From Pyrofollis japonicus (GTDB lineage: Archaea > Thermoproteota > Thermoprotei_A > Sulfolobales > Pyrodictiaceae), in NCBI RefSeq assembly GCF_033097485.1, contig NZ_AP028634.1:1789126-1853125 (forward strand): a stretch of 64,000 nucleotides of DNA, in the 5' to 3' direction. Positions 45,093 to 53,840 of the stretch are shown piece after piece. The notes under the pieces are model-generated. The model did not search any database. It was not told the origin of the DNA and worked only from the letters and a program-made list of their open reading frames with translations. How positions within the stretch are numbered: position 1 is the stretch's first letter; every line of letters starts with the position of its first letter. The position numbers and the translations under genes were made by a program.

Positions 45093-45695
45093 ATGCAAAG
45101 AAGCATTATCATAGTCTATCATAAGCCGGGAACACCCGAAGAAGCTCTGCCAATTATAAGAAAACTAACCCACATGGTCGAAGACGCCCTAGGGCTAAGG
45201 GTTATAGCTAAGACAATAGAAAGTGTTGAATATATTGATTGCGAAGAATCTATCGAAACATACCTATTATTACCAACAAGAGGCGGCCACTGGCTAGAGC
45301 TTGTCGAAAAAGGATGTAATCCAAAAACGCCCCCAAAATATCTAATAGCATCAATAATTGTAAGAGAACTTGCAAAGAAGCATCGTCAGAGACCCCTCCT
45401 GGTTTTCCTCAAGTCGAAACGAGCACAAATACTCCAAAGCCACGATGCCACAATGATAAACGAGTTTGTAAAGCTTCACGGCTACGAGACACAAACACAA
45501 ACACTACTACGAACAACAGATGACATCAAACCATCTAATGCTGACATCATAGTACCATTAGCAATGCTTCCAGGACGCTTTACAGAGAATGCCCAACGAA
45601 CAGCAAGGCTATATGGAATAGAGTCTCTTGGAGCCATGCTATCTTATGGGTTCCAAGACATAGCTACATGGATAATAGAAACTGGGAAAGAATGA
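45093..45695 (+). CDS. Uncharacterised protein, possibly CbiX-like chelatase fold
   Basis: 200 aa from ATG at 45093, 10 nt after GGAGG; an upstream TTG in frame is less likely. It starts SIIIVYHKPGTPEEALPIIRKLTHMVEDALGLRVIAKTIES and includes ETYLLLPTRGGHWLELV and ADIIVPLAMLPGRFTENAQ, laid out like the two halves of CbiX/sirohydrochlorin chelatases (VGHGS..., PLFLxxGxH...). The first catalytic His is in VYHKPG and the second in GGHW. Divergent from hemB, which fits a tetrapyrrole role. The fold call is inference. Confidence 0.5.
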   Translation: MQRSIIIVYHKPGTPEEALPIIRKLTHMVEDALGLRVIAKTIESVEYIDCEESIETYLLLPTRGGHWLELVEKGCNPKTPPKYLIASIIVRELAKKHRQRPLLVFLKSKRAQILQSHDATMINEFVKLHGYETQTQTLLRTTDDIKPSNADIIVPLAMLPGRFTENAQRTARLYGIESLGAMLSYGFQDIATWIIETGKE

Positions 45696-45744
45696 ACCAA
45701 AATCATAAACCCCCTAAACTACCCAAAATACAACGGAGAACCGC

Positions 45745-46078
45745 CGAAGAGGGCGCCGCGCGGGAAGGGCCGGGGGCTCGCCCTCCCCCACGCCCGAAAC
45801 GGGCGCAATGCGGGGGCCAGTAACCCCTGTGCGGCCTTGTAGTAGCTACAGCGGCCCCAGCCGACCAATGACCCCCGTCCCGCGGGGCCGGCGGCGGCGG
45901 AGCCCCCTCCGGAGGGAGGGAGGCTACCGCCCTTACCGGGGGAAACAGGCCAGGCCCGGAAGGGAGCAACCTAACCCCGGACGTCCGGCGTTCGCGGGGG
46001 AACGGGGTGAGGCAACGGCTGGGATAACCGCTGTAGCTACTACAAGGCCGCACAGGGGGGCCGCGCGGGCCCTCGGCA
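45745..46078 (+). ncRNA. ffs: Signal recognition particle RNA (7S RNA)
   Basis: A GC-rich ~330-nt block. The helix 8 apex GGCCAGGCCCGGAAGGGAGCA (near 45949-45969) is the universal SRP54-binding signature, with AACCTAACCCC following. The ends pair: GCCGAAGAGGGC...CCGCGCGG at 5' and CCGCGCGGGCCCTCGGC at 3', forming archaeal helix 1/5. CCTAAACTA about 25-30 nt upstream is a plausible TATA. Ends are set by pairing and may be off by several nt. Together with SRP19 and SRP54 it targets proteins to the membrane. Confidence 0.93.
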
Positions 46079-46121
46079 AAGGTTCTAAAATAACCCCTGG
46101 CTAGTCCTATTGATAATTAGT

Positions 46122-46214
46122 GGCCCGGGTATCGCCCGGTGACGGCGCCGCGTAGCGGCGCCTTGGATGAAACCGGGTATCCGTTCCAGGCCCCCTGGCG
46201 GGGGCATACTCTTC
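46122..46214 (+). ncRNA. GC-rich structured RNA candidate downstream of SRP RNA
   Basis: About 90 nt of high G+C in an otherwise A+T-richer gap. CCCGGT (46135-46140) pairs with ACCGGG (46172-46177), enclosing an internal loop GAC / TTGGATGAA and an inner 8-bp stem GGCGCCGC-GTA-GCGGCGCC. The GA/TGA loop resembles a kink-turn (the L7Ae site). A CCCCCTGGCGGGGG hairpin follows, then a pyrimidine tract and a T6 run at 46235. TCTAAAATAAC near 46084 is a possible TATA. An H/ACA-type RNA would need ACA, which I do not see. Class unknown. Confidence 0.45.
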
Positions 46215-46335
46215 TCTTATATCATAATCACGAGTTTTTTGATGTGTTATTTTGCCTGGCTATGCGTTAGGCATAAAATGGTTAGCTATGGGATTGTTTA
46301 TGAAGCATTTGCCGGCAGAGTTCTTAGAGCCGGTT

Positions 46336-46815
46336 CTAATCAGTTATGGCGATGTATTCAGGTAGCCATGTAAGAAGTTCTTCTATTACTTGGTCAGGGT
46401 CAGTGATCTCTTCAACTTCGCCTTCCTCGGCTGATATTATGCCTTGGAGAGCGTGTATGATTGCTGATAAGGTTAACGTGTATGATTCCTTCATAAGCCT
46501 CGATAGCTTGTCTGCGGCTTGAACTATATGTTGCCATGCTTCTTTTCCCTCCACTGCTATGCAGAAGTCGTCGGGCTCTTCTAAGCCAAAATGACATATA
46601 AGGTATGTTTCATCATCTATCTTTACAGCTACTATTCTCGAGCCTCTATATTCTTCTGTTGCAATTATTCTTTCTTTCATACCATTCTCGACAATCTTTC
46701 TTAGTGGGAGCTTCTGGCTTGGTGGCCCGCTTATACTGCCTCTGAGCTTTAAGCCTCTGAGCGGCTCGAGTGCGTTATATACATCATCGTATTTTACTGA
46801 TACCTGCATGCTCAT
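46336..46815 (-). CDS. Hypothetical protein, acidic, single domain
   Basis: 159 aa. Not recognised. It begins MQVSVKYDDVYNALEPLRGLKLRGSISG, has a beta-rich middle (GSRIVAVKIDDETYLICHFGLEEPDDFCIAVEGKEAW) and a helical acidic C-terminus (IISAEEGEVEEITDPDQVIEELLTWLPEY). Soluble, no signal peptide. The ATG follows GGAGAA. Composition matches the neighbours; a roadblock/profilin-like mixed fold is conceivable but unsupported. Confidence 0.55.
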   Translation of the reverse strand: MSMQVSVKYDDVYNALEPLRGLKLRGSISGPPSQKLPLRKIVENGMKERIIATEEYRGSRIVAVKIDDETYLICHFGLEEPDDFCIAVEGKEAWQHIVQAADKLSRLMKESYTLTLSAIIHALQGIISAEEGEVEEITDPDQVIEELLTWLPEYIAITD

Positions 46816-46872
46816 GGATATTCTCCTCTCTTCGCCCCCGTAGAACGAGTTTATTCCAAGGTTTTTATCTTG

Positions 46873-48144
46873 CTAAAGCTTCATGAATTTTGCTATGAAG
46901 AAGCCCTGGGTTTTATGAATATGTGGTAAGAGGCGCTGTGCGCGAGGAAGCTTTTTGAGTTTCTCGCCGATAACGGGTTCCGGTTCTACAAGCTCTGCTT
47001 CTTGGACGGCCTCAATTACTCTTCTTACCACCCTGATTGTCTCGCTATAAGTGAGTGTACATACACTATACACGATTACGGCTCTGCGAGGCGCTGCCTC
47101 AAGAACCGAGCGCAGCATTCTCTCCTGTAGCCTGCTGTAGAATTTAAGGTCGCCCCGGGTGAGCCACATCTTTACTTCGGGCTCATATTGAAGTCTACCT
47201 ATATCCGTGCAGGGAGGGTCCACTATCGCTGCGCCGAAGGTTCTCACATAGATTGAGCGTGCATCGCCTGCCACAAGGTCAACTATATGATCTATGTGGA
47301 GCCTTCTGAGCGTGTGCCTTGCTTCTCGTATTCTCTGCGGCTTGAGGTCCCCTGCGATAACGTAGCGGGCTCCAAGCCATGCCATATGGCTTGCCTTTAT
47401 TGCTGCGCCAGCTGTTGGGTCAATACCGATTTTGTCTTGAGGAGAAGCTACATGGCTTACGAGGGCAGAGGCCTTATCTTGTAAAACGTAGAGGCCTTGC
47501 TGATATTCCTTCGTCTTAGCTGCCTTGGACGCGCCCTTTACTATCCTAGCGACATCGTACAAGTGTTTATCGGGCTCTATGATTATTCCATATGCTTTTA
47601 GTCTTAGTGCTAGGTCTTCGAATTTTACGCTTGGCGCAAAGCGTATCCATCGCTGCGGGTCCTTGTTAAGTGCTTGAAGTAGTTGTGAAACGTTTTCTAT
47701 GCCTGCTGAAACAAGCTCTTCGATTATCCATCGTGGAAAACTATAGAGAACACTAAGCTTGTCTATTCCGCTAAGCCCCTTTACGAATTCTCTTGGATCA
47801 GCGCCGCGCAACTCAAGGATTTTTTCTGATTCTACTCCGGCTCTTGGTGCTAACTTTCTGGCACGTGTAGGTTTAAGTTTACCACTTATAGCCTCATAGA
47901 CGAGTACTCGTGCAAGCATCCATTTTGTGGAATGGTTTGGAGGCCCATATCCATATGACACGAGTATACGGTCTAGGAGCATATAGTTTCTAGCAACGCC
48001 TAGCGTTAAGACCCTAACAATAGGCTTCATGTAATCCATCTCGGGGTGTTTGGAAAAGAACCTTGTTGCTACATCCCTTAGAGATGTCCTAGAGTGAACA
48101 GTCTCTGCTAATATTATGGCTGCAACCTCCTCTGGCAGCATCAT
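46873..48144 (-). CDS. NOL1/NOP2/Sun-family RNA m5C methyltransferase
   Basis: 423 aa. A RsmB-like N-terminal helical (NusB-type) region is followed by a Rossmann methyltransferase. The SAM loop reads GIDPTAGAAIKASHMAWLGA instead of the usual CAAPGGKTxH. VDPPCTDIGRLQYEP is the PPC motif IV, and YSVCTLTYSE the motif VI TCS/T-type Cys. Both catalytic Cys are therefore present. Probably methylates cytosine in rRNA or tRNA; the target is unknown. Confidence 0.87.
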   Translation of the reverse strand: MMLPEEVAAIILAETVHSRTSLRDVATRFFSKHPEMDYMKPIVRVLTLGVARNYMLLDRILVSYGYGPPNHSTKWMLARVLVYEAISGKLKPTRARKLAPRAGVESEKILELRGADPREFVKGLSGIDKLSVLYSFPRWIIEELVSAGIENVSQLLQALNKDPQRWIRFAPSVKFEDLALRLKAYGIIIEPDKHLYDVARIVKGASKAAKTKEYQQGLYVLQDKASALVSHVASPQDKIGIDPTAGAAIKASHMAWLGARYVIAGDLKPQRIREARHTLRRLHIDHIVDLVAGDARSIYVRTFGAAIVDPPCTDIGRLQYEPEVKMWLTRGDLKFYSRLQERMLRSVLEAAPRRAVIVYSVCTLTYSETIRVVRRVIEAVQEAELVEPEPVIGEKLKKLPRAQRLLPHIHKTQGFFIAKFMKL

Positions 48145-48205
48145 TCATACCCTGTAGCTTTTCCTTTCTATCCCTTGCTCATTACAGCCACGAATACGAC
48201 GCCGC

Positions 48206-48214
48206 CAATATAAT
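48206..48214 (+). promoter_or_regulatory. TATA element of the tldD-tldE operon
   Basis: AATATAATT. The implied transcript start near 48236 lies downstream of ATG 48217 but upstream of GGAGG (48256-48260) and TTG 48271, which decides the later start. Confidence 0.5.
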
Positions 48215-48270
48215 TTATGGAGCCGCTGTACCAGGTACAAAGTAGCCCTCTCTCTGGAGGATACCGGTCC

Positions 48271-49698
48271 TTGTCTAACCCTGACCCATCCCTGCTTCAA
48301 AAAGCTATAGACTTGATGCAGAGCAGCGGAGCTGAGTACGCCGAGGCACGCTACCACAGCCTTAAGAGGACGACAATACTGATGATAAACGGCGTAGTAA
48401 TGGGTGTCGAAGTTAGTGCGCAATCCGGCATAGCCACACGCGCTATAGTCAATGGAGGACTGGGGTTTTCCTCTGCTACACGCATAACGAGTGAAGATGT
48501 TAGGGATGCCGCCCTTAGGGCTGTATCGGCCGCGAAAACATCGTCGCGCGGTGTTAGGCACGGCGTGCAAATGGGCCCCGGGAGACTGGGAAATGCTCGC
48601 TATAGCGTTTTAGAGCGAAGAAAACTTGAGGATACTCCGCTGGATTCCAAGATTAGCTATCTTTCCGAGATCTATAAGGTGCTTGAACTCGAAAAGAACG
48701 GGTTTAAAGTGAGTAACACAACCGTTATATATAGTGAAACAATCGAAGAAAAAATATTGTTAACCAGTGATGGAGCTTTTATTGAGAGTAGGGTTCCGCG
48801 TGTAGCAGTAATGTACAATCTTGCAGCGACATACGAGGATAAGCGGGCAAATCGGTTCGGAGAGGTAGGCGCCAGTGGAGGCTACGAGCTTCTAGATAGT
48901 TTCAATCTTCAAAAAAGGATAAGTGACGACATAGAGAGTCTCTATACTGCATTAGTGAAGGCAAGATCTCCTCCGCGTGGACGTATGGATGTTGTATTAT
49001 CCCCGGAGATTGTTGGGCTCATGGTTCATGAATCAGCCGGGCATCCTAGCGAAGCTGACCGTGTACTTGGCAGAGAAGCAGCACAGGCAGGGATGAGCTT
49101 CAGAACAACCTATAAAGAGGATAGAATCGGAAGCGATGCGGTAACAGTTGTTGATGATCCAACTATTCCTGGTAGCTTCGGCTTCTATCTCTACGATGAC
49201 GAAGGAGTTGCAGCACGAGAGAGAATACTCTACAACCACGGAATGCTTGCAGAGCTACTACACAATAGGGAGACAGCTGCCGTCTATGGCGTTGAGAGCA
49301 ATGGAGCAGCAAGAGCCATGGACTATAAGAGCGAACCCATTGTAAGAATGGCTAATACCTATATGAAGCCCGGTACTTATAGCTTTGAAGAACTTATAGA
49401 GGACATAAAGCAAGGCATCTACATGAAGAAGTACATGGAGTGGAATATCGATGATATTCGTTGGGGGCAGAGATACGTTGCCCTCGAAGCATATGTTATA
49501 GAAAACGGTGAAATAAAAGACCCTGTCACAAATGTAGCCTTAGAAGTCACGACGAAACAATTATACAGCTCCATAGATGCCGTCGGCAAGGATCTCGTTT
49601 TCTATGCGGGTCTCTGCGGAAAAGGCGAACCCCCACAAGGGGTTCCTGTATGGATGGGAGGTCCTCATGTAAGGCTTAGAGGGGTGACAATACAGTGA
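48271..49698 (+). CDS. tldD: TldD-like zinc metalloprotease subunit
   Basis: 475 aa from TTG at 48271 (GGAGG 10 nt upstream); an in-frame ATG at 48217 lies before the predicted transcript start. The HEXXXH motif is present as MVHESAGHPSEADRVLGREAAQAG. SFGFYLYDDEGVAARERILYNHGMLAELLHNRETA and the GGPHVRLRGVTIQ end are also typical. TldD and TldE form a heterodimer that cleaves unfolded peptides; in bacteria they mature microcin B17. GTGA overlap with tldE couples the two. Confidence 0.93.
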   Translation: MSNPDPSLLQKAIDLMQSSGAEYAEARYHSLKRTTILMINGVVMGVEVSAQSGIATRAIVNGGLGFSSATRITSEDVRDAALRAVSAAKTSSRGVRHGVQMGPGRLGNARYSVLERRKLEDTPLDSKISYLSEIYKVLELEKNGFKVSNTTVIYSETIEEKILLTSDGAFIESRVPRVAVMYNLAATYEDKRANRFGEVGASGGYELLDSFNLQKRISDDIESLYTALVKARSPPRGRMDVVLSPEIVGLMVHESAGHPSEADRVLGREAAQAGMSFRTTYKEDRIGSDAVTVVDDPTIPGSFGFYLYDDEGVAARERILYNHGMLAELLHNRETAAVYGVESNGAARAMDYKSEPIVRMANTYMKPGTYSFEELIEDIKQGIYMKKYMEWNIDDIRWGQRYVALEAYVIENGEIKDPVTNVALEVTTKQLYSSIDAVGKDLVFYAGLCGKGEPPQGVPVWMGGPHVRLRGVTIQ

Positions 49699-51008
49699 GT
49701 GACCTAAGAGTCCTAGCTGAGCAGATAGCTAACCGCGTAAAAAGCAAAACTGACGAGTACATAGTTAAGCTAAGCCTAGTGAAGGATTTAATGGTGAAGT
49801 ATGCTCGGGGAGAAATAAGTGTAACACAGTCATGGAAGACGCTAAGGCTTGAACTATATGTTGCAAAGAATGGGAGAATAGCTGTAAGCAGCTTTGAATC
49901 AGAGAACCCAGAGAACCTTGTAGAGAAGGCATGTAGCGTCCTAGACTTCTTAAAACCATCGCCGTTCTATGCTCCGCTCCCCGAACCTAGCGGCGAGCCC
50001 TTGTCCTACGTAGACAGGAATATAGTTGATATAGTTGAGAGCGGTGATGCAAGTAAACAAGTAGAGGAAATAAATGCGGCAGAAGCGGGTGACGTGGCAG
50101 GCAAGGTAGAGTTCGGCCACACAGCTACCACGCTCCTTGGAAGCAATGGCGCGGACTTATATTACGAGGCAACGAGCTTCAATGGCTACCTGCGAGTGTT
50201 CAGAGGAGAGAGCAGTGGGCAATGGAGCTGGACAAGTACTTCGTATGACCCATCACTAGCAAGGCGAGCCATAGACACCGCCTCACATCTTGCGGATACT
50301 TGTTCAAAGTTACCAAAGAAACAAGTAAAGCCCGGCAAGTACAGAGTACTCTTATCACCAATGGTTGCCGCCAACCTTGTCGAACATATTGTCTCTGCTG
50401 CAAGTGCTGGCAGCATCGTATTTGGAATAAGCTTCTTTGCAGGCAAAAAGCCCGGCGAAAAAGTTCTAAGCGAAAAACTAACCATACTAGACAAGCCACG
50501 AGATACTTCTCTCCCGTTCTTCAGAGGCTTCGACGACGAAGGCGTAGCCACACATGACAAGCCAGTGATTGAGAACGGCATCCTAAAGACGCTGCTCCAT
50601 AACTCCAAGACAGCAAAGGTGATGAACGCGAAAACTACTGGCAACGCGGGCTGGATAATGCCCCATCCATTCAATATAGAGGTATTGCCAGGCGATAATA
50701 GCCTCGACGAGCTAGTTGAGCAGCTTCGCGACGGCATATACATCACGAATAACTGGTATACGAGGTTCCAGAACCACGTTGAAGGTGTATTCTCTACTGT
50801 CTCGAGAGACGCAGTCATAGTATACGAGGGTGGAAAACCCGCTTATTGTACTGAGCGCATAAGAATAGCAGACAAAATGCCACGCCTATTCTCCTCAGTT
50901 GAAGCCCTAGGAAAAGAACTATGGCAAATAGAGTGGTGGGAAGTATCTCATCCTACAAGAATACCCCACATATTGCTAAGCGAGGCAAACATATCATTAC
51001 CACGATAA
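49695..51008 (+). CDS. pmbA: TldE/PmbA-like protease subunit
   Basis: 437 aa from GTG overlapping the tldD stop. The same fold as TldD but no HEXXXH, as expected for the non-catalytic partner: NLVEHIVSAASAGSIVFGISFFAGKKPGEKV in its place. DTSLPFFRGFDDEGVATHDKPVIENGILKTLLHNSKTA and SVEALGKELWQIEWWE are family segments. Function follows from the TldD pairing; the natural substrates in archaea are unknown. Confidence 0.92.
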   Translation: MSDLRVLAEQIANRVKSKTDEYIVKLSLVKDLMVKYARGEISVTQSWKTLRLELYVAKNGRIAVSSFESENPENLVEKACSVLDFLKPSPFYAPLPEPSGEPLSYVDRNIVDIVESGDASKQVEEINAAEAGDVAGKVEFGHTATTLLGSNGADLYYEATSFNGYLRVFRGESSGQWSWTSTSYDPSLARRAIDTASHLADTCSKLPKKQVKPGKYRVLLSPMVAANLVEHIVSAASAGSIVFGISFFAGKKPGEKVLSEKLTILDKPRDTSLPFFRGFDDEGVATHDKPVIENGILKTLLHNSKTAKVMNAKTTGNAGWIMPHPFNIEVLPGDNSLDELVEQLRDGIYITNNWYTRFQNHVEGVFSTVSRDAVIVYEGGKPAYCTERIRIADKMPRLFSSVEALGKELWQIEWWEVSHPTRIPHILLSEANISLPR

Positions 51009-51200
51009 GATTCGGGATATTGTATTAGCCGCATAACTTTTTCTACAGCAGCACATTAAGCATTAGGACTATCTTTATTAGATTTTTGCCCTAAAACTAG
51101 AGTTTAAGGGAACCAAATTACTATCTCTCGCCTAGTCTCTCCACCATCTACCAAGTACCTTGGCCGGCCCGTCCTAGATAACGCCGTAGTAGGTGAAACA

Positions 51201-51581
51201 ATGACAACATCCAGCAGAGTAGAGGCCAAGAAGACGAGAAGCGAGATAAAGAAGCAGCGCATGATAGGCGGGATTCTCGCCACCATAGGCTATATATTGA
51301 GCCCATTATCATGGTGGAATGACGCGATAGTTAATATCCCGTTGAGCCTCGCAATAGCATACTTACTCAACAAAGCTTTCGGCTTAAACAAACTTGCCGG
51401 GTTCTATCTAGGCTACATGTTTACAAACGTTCTAGGCATGTACCTGCTTCTCTACGGTGGCATGCTGGCAGTAACGAGAAAAGCTAAGCTCTCAAAGAGG
51501 GACGTCGTTATTTCTTCACTGGTAAGCCTGGTATACACTATTGCAGCGTCTATTATACTAAGGATCTTGGGGATTCTATAG
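51201..51581 (+). CDS. Small membrane protein, three transmembrane helices
   Basis: 126 aa. A charged N-terminus (VEAKKTRSEIKKQRM) is followed by helices at about 22-58, 66-88 and 103-123. GYILSPLSWWNDAIVNIPLSLAIAYLLNKAFGL is distinctive; the pattern resembles archaeal small membrane proteins of unknown role. ATG follows AGGTGAAACA. The 3' end overlaps the convergent hydrolase gene by 6 bp. Confidence 0.65.
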   Translation: MTTSSRVEAKKTRSEIKKQRMIGGILATIGYILSPLSWWNDAIVNIPLSLAIAYLLNKAFGLNKLAGFYLGYMFTNVLGMYLLLYGGMLAVTRKAKLSKRDVVISSLVSLVYTIAASIILRILGIL

Positions 51582-52670
51582 CAGGTCGATTAGGGGTTTC
51601 TTGCCGAGAAGCTCTGCCGCTGTTAGGATGCTTACTCCGAGCTTCCTTGCCTCCCTGAATACTTTTGATACTCTTTCACGCCATCGTTTTTCTCTTAAAA
51701 GATGATGATCATACACTACTAGGCGTGGCTGTGCCTCAAGTATCCTTATTGCATTATCTATTGCTCTCTCGAGGTTTATACGGTTAAGCATATAGGGATA
51801 GAGATACGTTGGCGGGCCATCAAGTATAACTATATCGGGCCTCGTTTTGAATATCTCTTCTGCATAGTCCTCTATTATTGGGCCCATGATGTCGCTGCTG
51901 TAGAACATTTTGATATTTCTGATACGTGCTTCAAATCCTATGACCCATCCCGTTCGGTCGTATTCAACTCCATGAAACCAGGGTTCAGTGAACTTTAACT
52001 CTATTCCACAAACATTTTGAGTCCTAGAATCGGCCCATCTTATCGCAGAGCCGTCTGGTAAAGACAGTTCCTTTATCCAGGGCTCCGAGAGCCACTTTTC
52101 CCTAAGCTTTCTAAACCAGGACTTTCCTCTTTCTAAGAGCTCCCTACGTCTACTATCATAGTTTCCGAAGCTCCTGGACATAGCTATTGTAAGCTTCTCC
52201 GTGGGGTCGCCAATGCCTATTGGAGCCGGTTTATCATAGATCATCACGCTTTGATTAGATAGGGTCGCGATGAGTGATTCGTAAAAGGTGCGTGCACGCT
52301 TCCATTGACTCTCGTTTATGTATACGTTAGGGTTTTTTGCAAGAATAAGCTTTGACCTGAATAGAGTTAAAGGCAGCAAGGGCTCGCCAGGACGAGGATA
52401 GTGATCATAATGATAATGTGTTATAATTACTGCTCTCGTTGAGGGTTCGCCTAGGGCCTTAGCTATTTTCCTTAATGCTTCTGCTCGTAACTCTTCTTTC
52501 CTGCTGGGAGACAAGGGGTAGCTTGGCTGCATTGCTGCCGCTCCTGGGTCAACAACAATGTTACAGTCGTTGCCGAGAATCTTTATTGAAGCCGATTTTG
52601 CACCCAGACTATCAAACCATAGTACTTCAAATACCTCTAAGATGTCTAGCCTCCGAACCACCTCTAACAA
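51576..52670 (-). CDS. UPF0282-like metallo-beta-lactamase-fold hydrolase
   Basis: Up to 364 aa. The metal motif THYHYDHY (about 105-112), the conserved DSLGAKSASIKI start with IVVDPGAAAMQPSYPLSPSRKEEL, YSSDIMGP, ILDGPPTYLYPY and YDHHLLRE match archaeal UPF0282/COG2248 predicted hydrolases. A TATA-like CTTAAAC near 52683 suggests initiation at GTG 52661 rather than TTG 52670. Substrate unknown. Confidence 0.83.
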   Translation of the reverse strand: MLEVVRRLDILEVFEVLWFDSLGAKSASIKILGNDCNIVVDPGAAAMQPSYPLSPSRKEELRAEALRKIAKALGEPSTRAVIITHYHYDHYPRPGEPLLPLTLFRSKLILAKNPNVYINESQWKRARTFYESLIATLSNQSVMIYDKPAPIGIGDPTEKLTIAMSRSFGNYDSRRRELLERGKSWFRKLREKWLSEPWIKELSLPDGSAIRWADSRTQNVCGIELKFTEPWFHGVEYDRTGWVIGFEARIRNIKMFYSSDIMGPIIEDYAEEIFKTRPDIVILDGPPTYLYPYMLNRINLERAIDNAIRILEAQPRLVVYDHHLLREKRWRERVSKVFREARKLGVSILTAAELLGKKPLIDLL

Positions 52671-52715
52671 TCTTTGTTTAAGAGACCCCTTGTCAAACGA
52701 TTGATCACCTATGTT

Positions 52716-53780
52716 TTATACCGATAATAGTTCTGTAAGCAGTTTCTTGTATACAGGCAGCTGCCATTCTAAGCCGCACTCATCGTATTCGTCTTCTTTA
52801 CCAAGTACCGATTTGTCGCATCTAATGACAATGTCGTAAGCTTGGAGAATCTCAGCAACACGTGGGTGTATATTGCCGAGATCGTCTAACGCGTTCCTAA
52901 GCTCTTCTAGAAGACCCTTATTCTCTATTATCCTTATGACTCTGCGGAGACGTGCCTTCAAAGCGCTTAACCAGAATAAGTGGTCGCCCCGATACCTCTT
53001 CGCGAGAACTAATGTTTCGCCTGGATTCCCTCCCGTGAGTTCCCATAGTTCTGAAGGCGTTAGCGAGAAATTCACTTGGAGTGATTCGAGCAACTTATAA
53101 TAAGGCTCTTTTTCGAGCCCAACAATTCTAGCAAAATCCATAGCAATGCCGAGGACGTGTCCCTTGTTCTCAATCTCTTGAAGCCCTAGCTGGGTCCCCC
53201 CAGCTATTATTGTAACGCCTCTAGCCCTCCACTGGATGAGCTTTCTCGCCGAAGCCTTGAGAGAATCAAGATACTCCGGTGTACGCGTAGGCCCAATTCC
53301 TTTGTCAATGTGGTCAACTATTATTACTGCTCTTTTATCGCGAATATTGGGCAAACCCAGCCTTATGGCAATAATAGGCAGCGTATATAGGAGCGCGCGC
53401 CCCGGCTCCATCTCGGTACTAGAAGCCATACTTAGAACTAGCCCTTTGATTCTATCCGTCGCCACAACTGCCCTTGCTACATCATCGCCCTCTATGGAGT
53501 CTATATATAGTACTGTGTATTCGTCGTTGCGTGCAAGGCGTGCTGCAAAACCTCGTAAAACACTTGAAACACCTACTCCTTTAGCGCCATAAATGTACAT
53601 AACTTTTATTGTTCCATTAGTTTTGTTAGTGTATTCTTGTAAAGATTTTAACTCCTTTTCACGCCCTATGAGCAAAATACTCTTTCCACCACTCTTGTAA
53701 ACTGTACTGAAATCCTCTTTTAACGGAAAGCTTCTCAGAGCACCCTGCCTGGTAGCCGCGTCCTGAATAGCTTTTGACAA
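52716..53780 (-). CDS. STAND/archaeal-ATPase-like protein with altered Walker A
   Basis: 354 aa. The layout follows archaeal AAA/STAND ATPases: LLIGREKELKSLQEY (about 36-50), a P-loop-like GAKGVGVSS (65-73), Walker-B-like RAVIIVDHID, IAGGTQLGLQEI (sensor-like), and LTGGNPGETLVLAKRY as in Orc1/Cdc6-like ATPases, then a C-terminal helical part. The P-loop Lys is replaced by Val71, which should abolish normal ATP hydrolysis. TTG start. Divergent from the flippase gene. Confidence 0.72.
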   Translation of the reverse strand: MSKAIQDAATRQGALRSFPLKEDFSTVYKSGGKSILLIGREKELKSLQEYTNKTNGTIKVMYIYGAKGVGVSSVLRGFAARLARNDEYTVLYIDSIEGDDVARAVVATDRIKGLVLSMASSTEMEPGRALLYTLPIIAIRLGLPNIRDKRAVIIVDHIDKGIGPTRTPEYLDSLKASARKLIQWRARGVTIIAGGTQLGLQEIENKGHVLGIAMDFARIVGLEKEPYYKLLESLQVNFSLTPSELWELTGGNPGETLVLAKRYRGDHLFWLSALKARLRRVIRIIENKGLLEELRNALDDLGNIHPRVAEILQAYDIVIRCDKSVLGKEDEYDECGLEWQLPVYKKLLTELLSV

Positions 53781-53840
53781 GACACAGCGCGGGGATGGAT
53801 ACTGAGAAGGCTCGGCATTACGACTGCTATTATACTAAGA

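Noticed and set aside
45703-46104. Pro/Arg/Gly-rich frames on both strands over 45703-46104
   Set aside because: They cover the SRP RNA; the long frames result from its high G+C content.
50186-50818. 210-codon minus-strand frame inside tldE
   Set aside because: Antisense shadow; Ser/Leu/Thr-rich with no family features, while the plus strand encodes conserved TldE.
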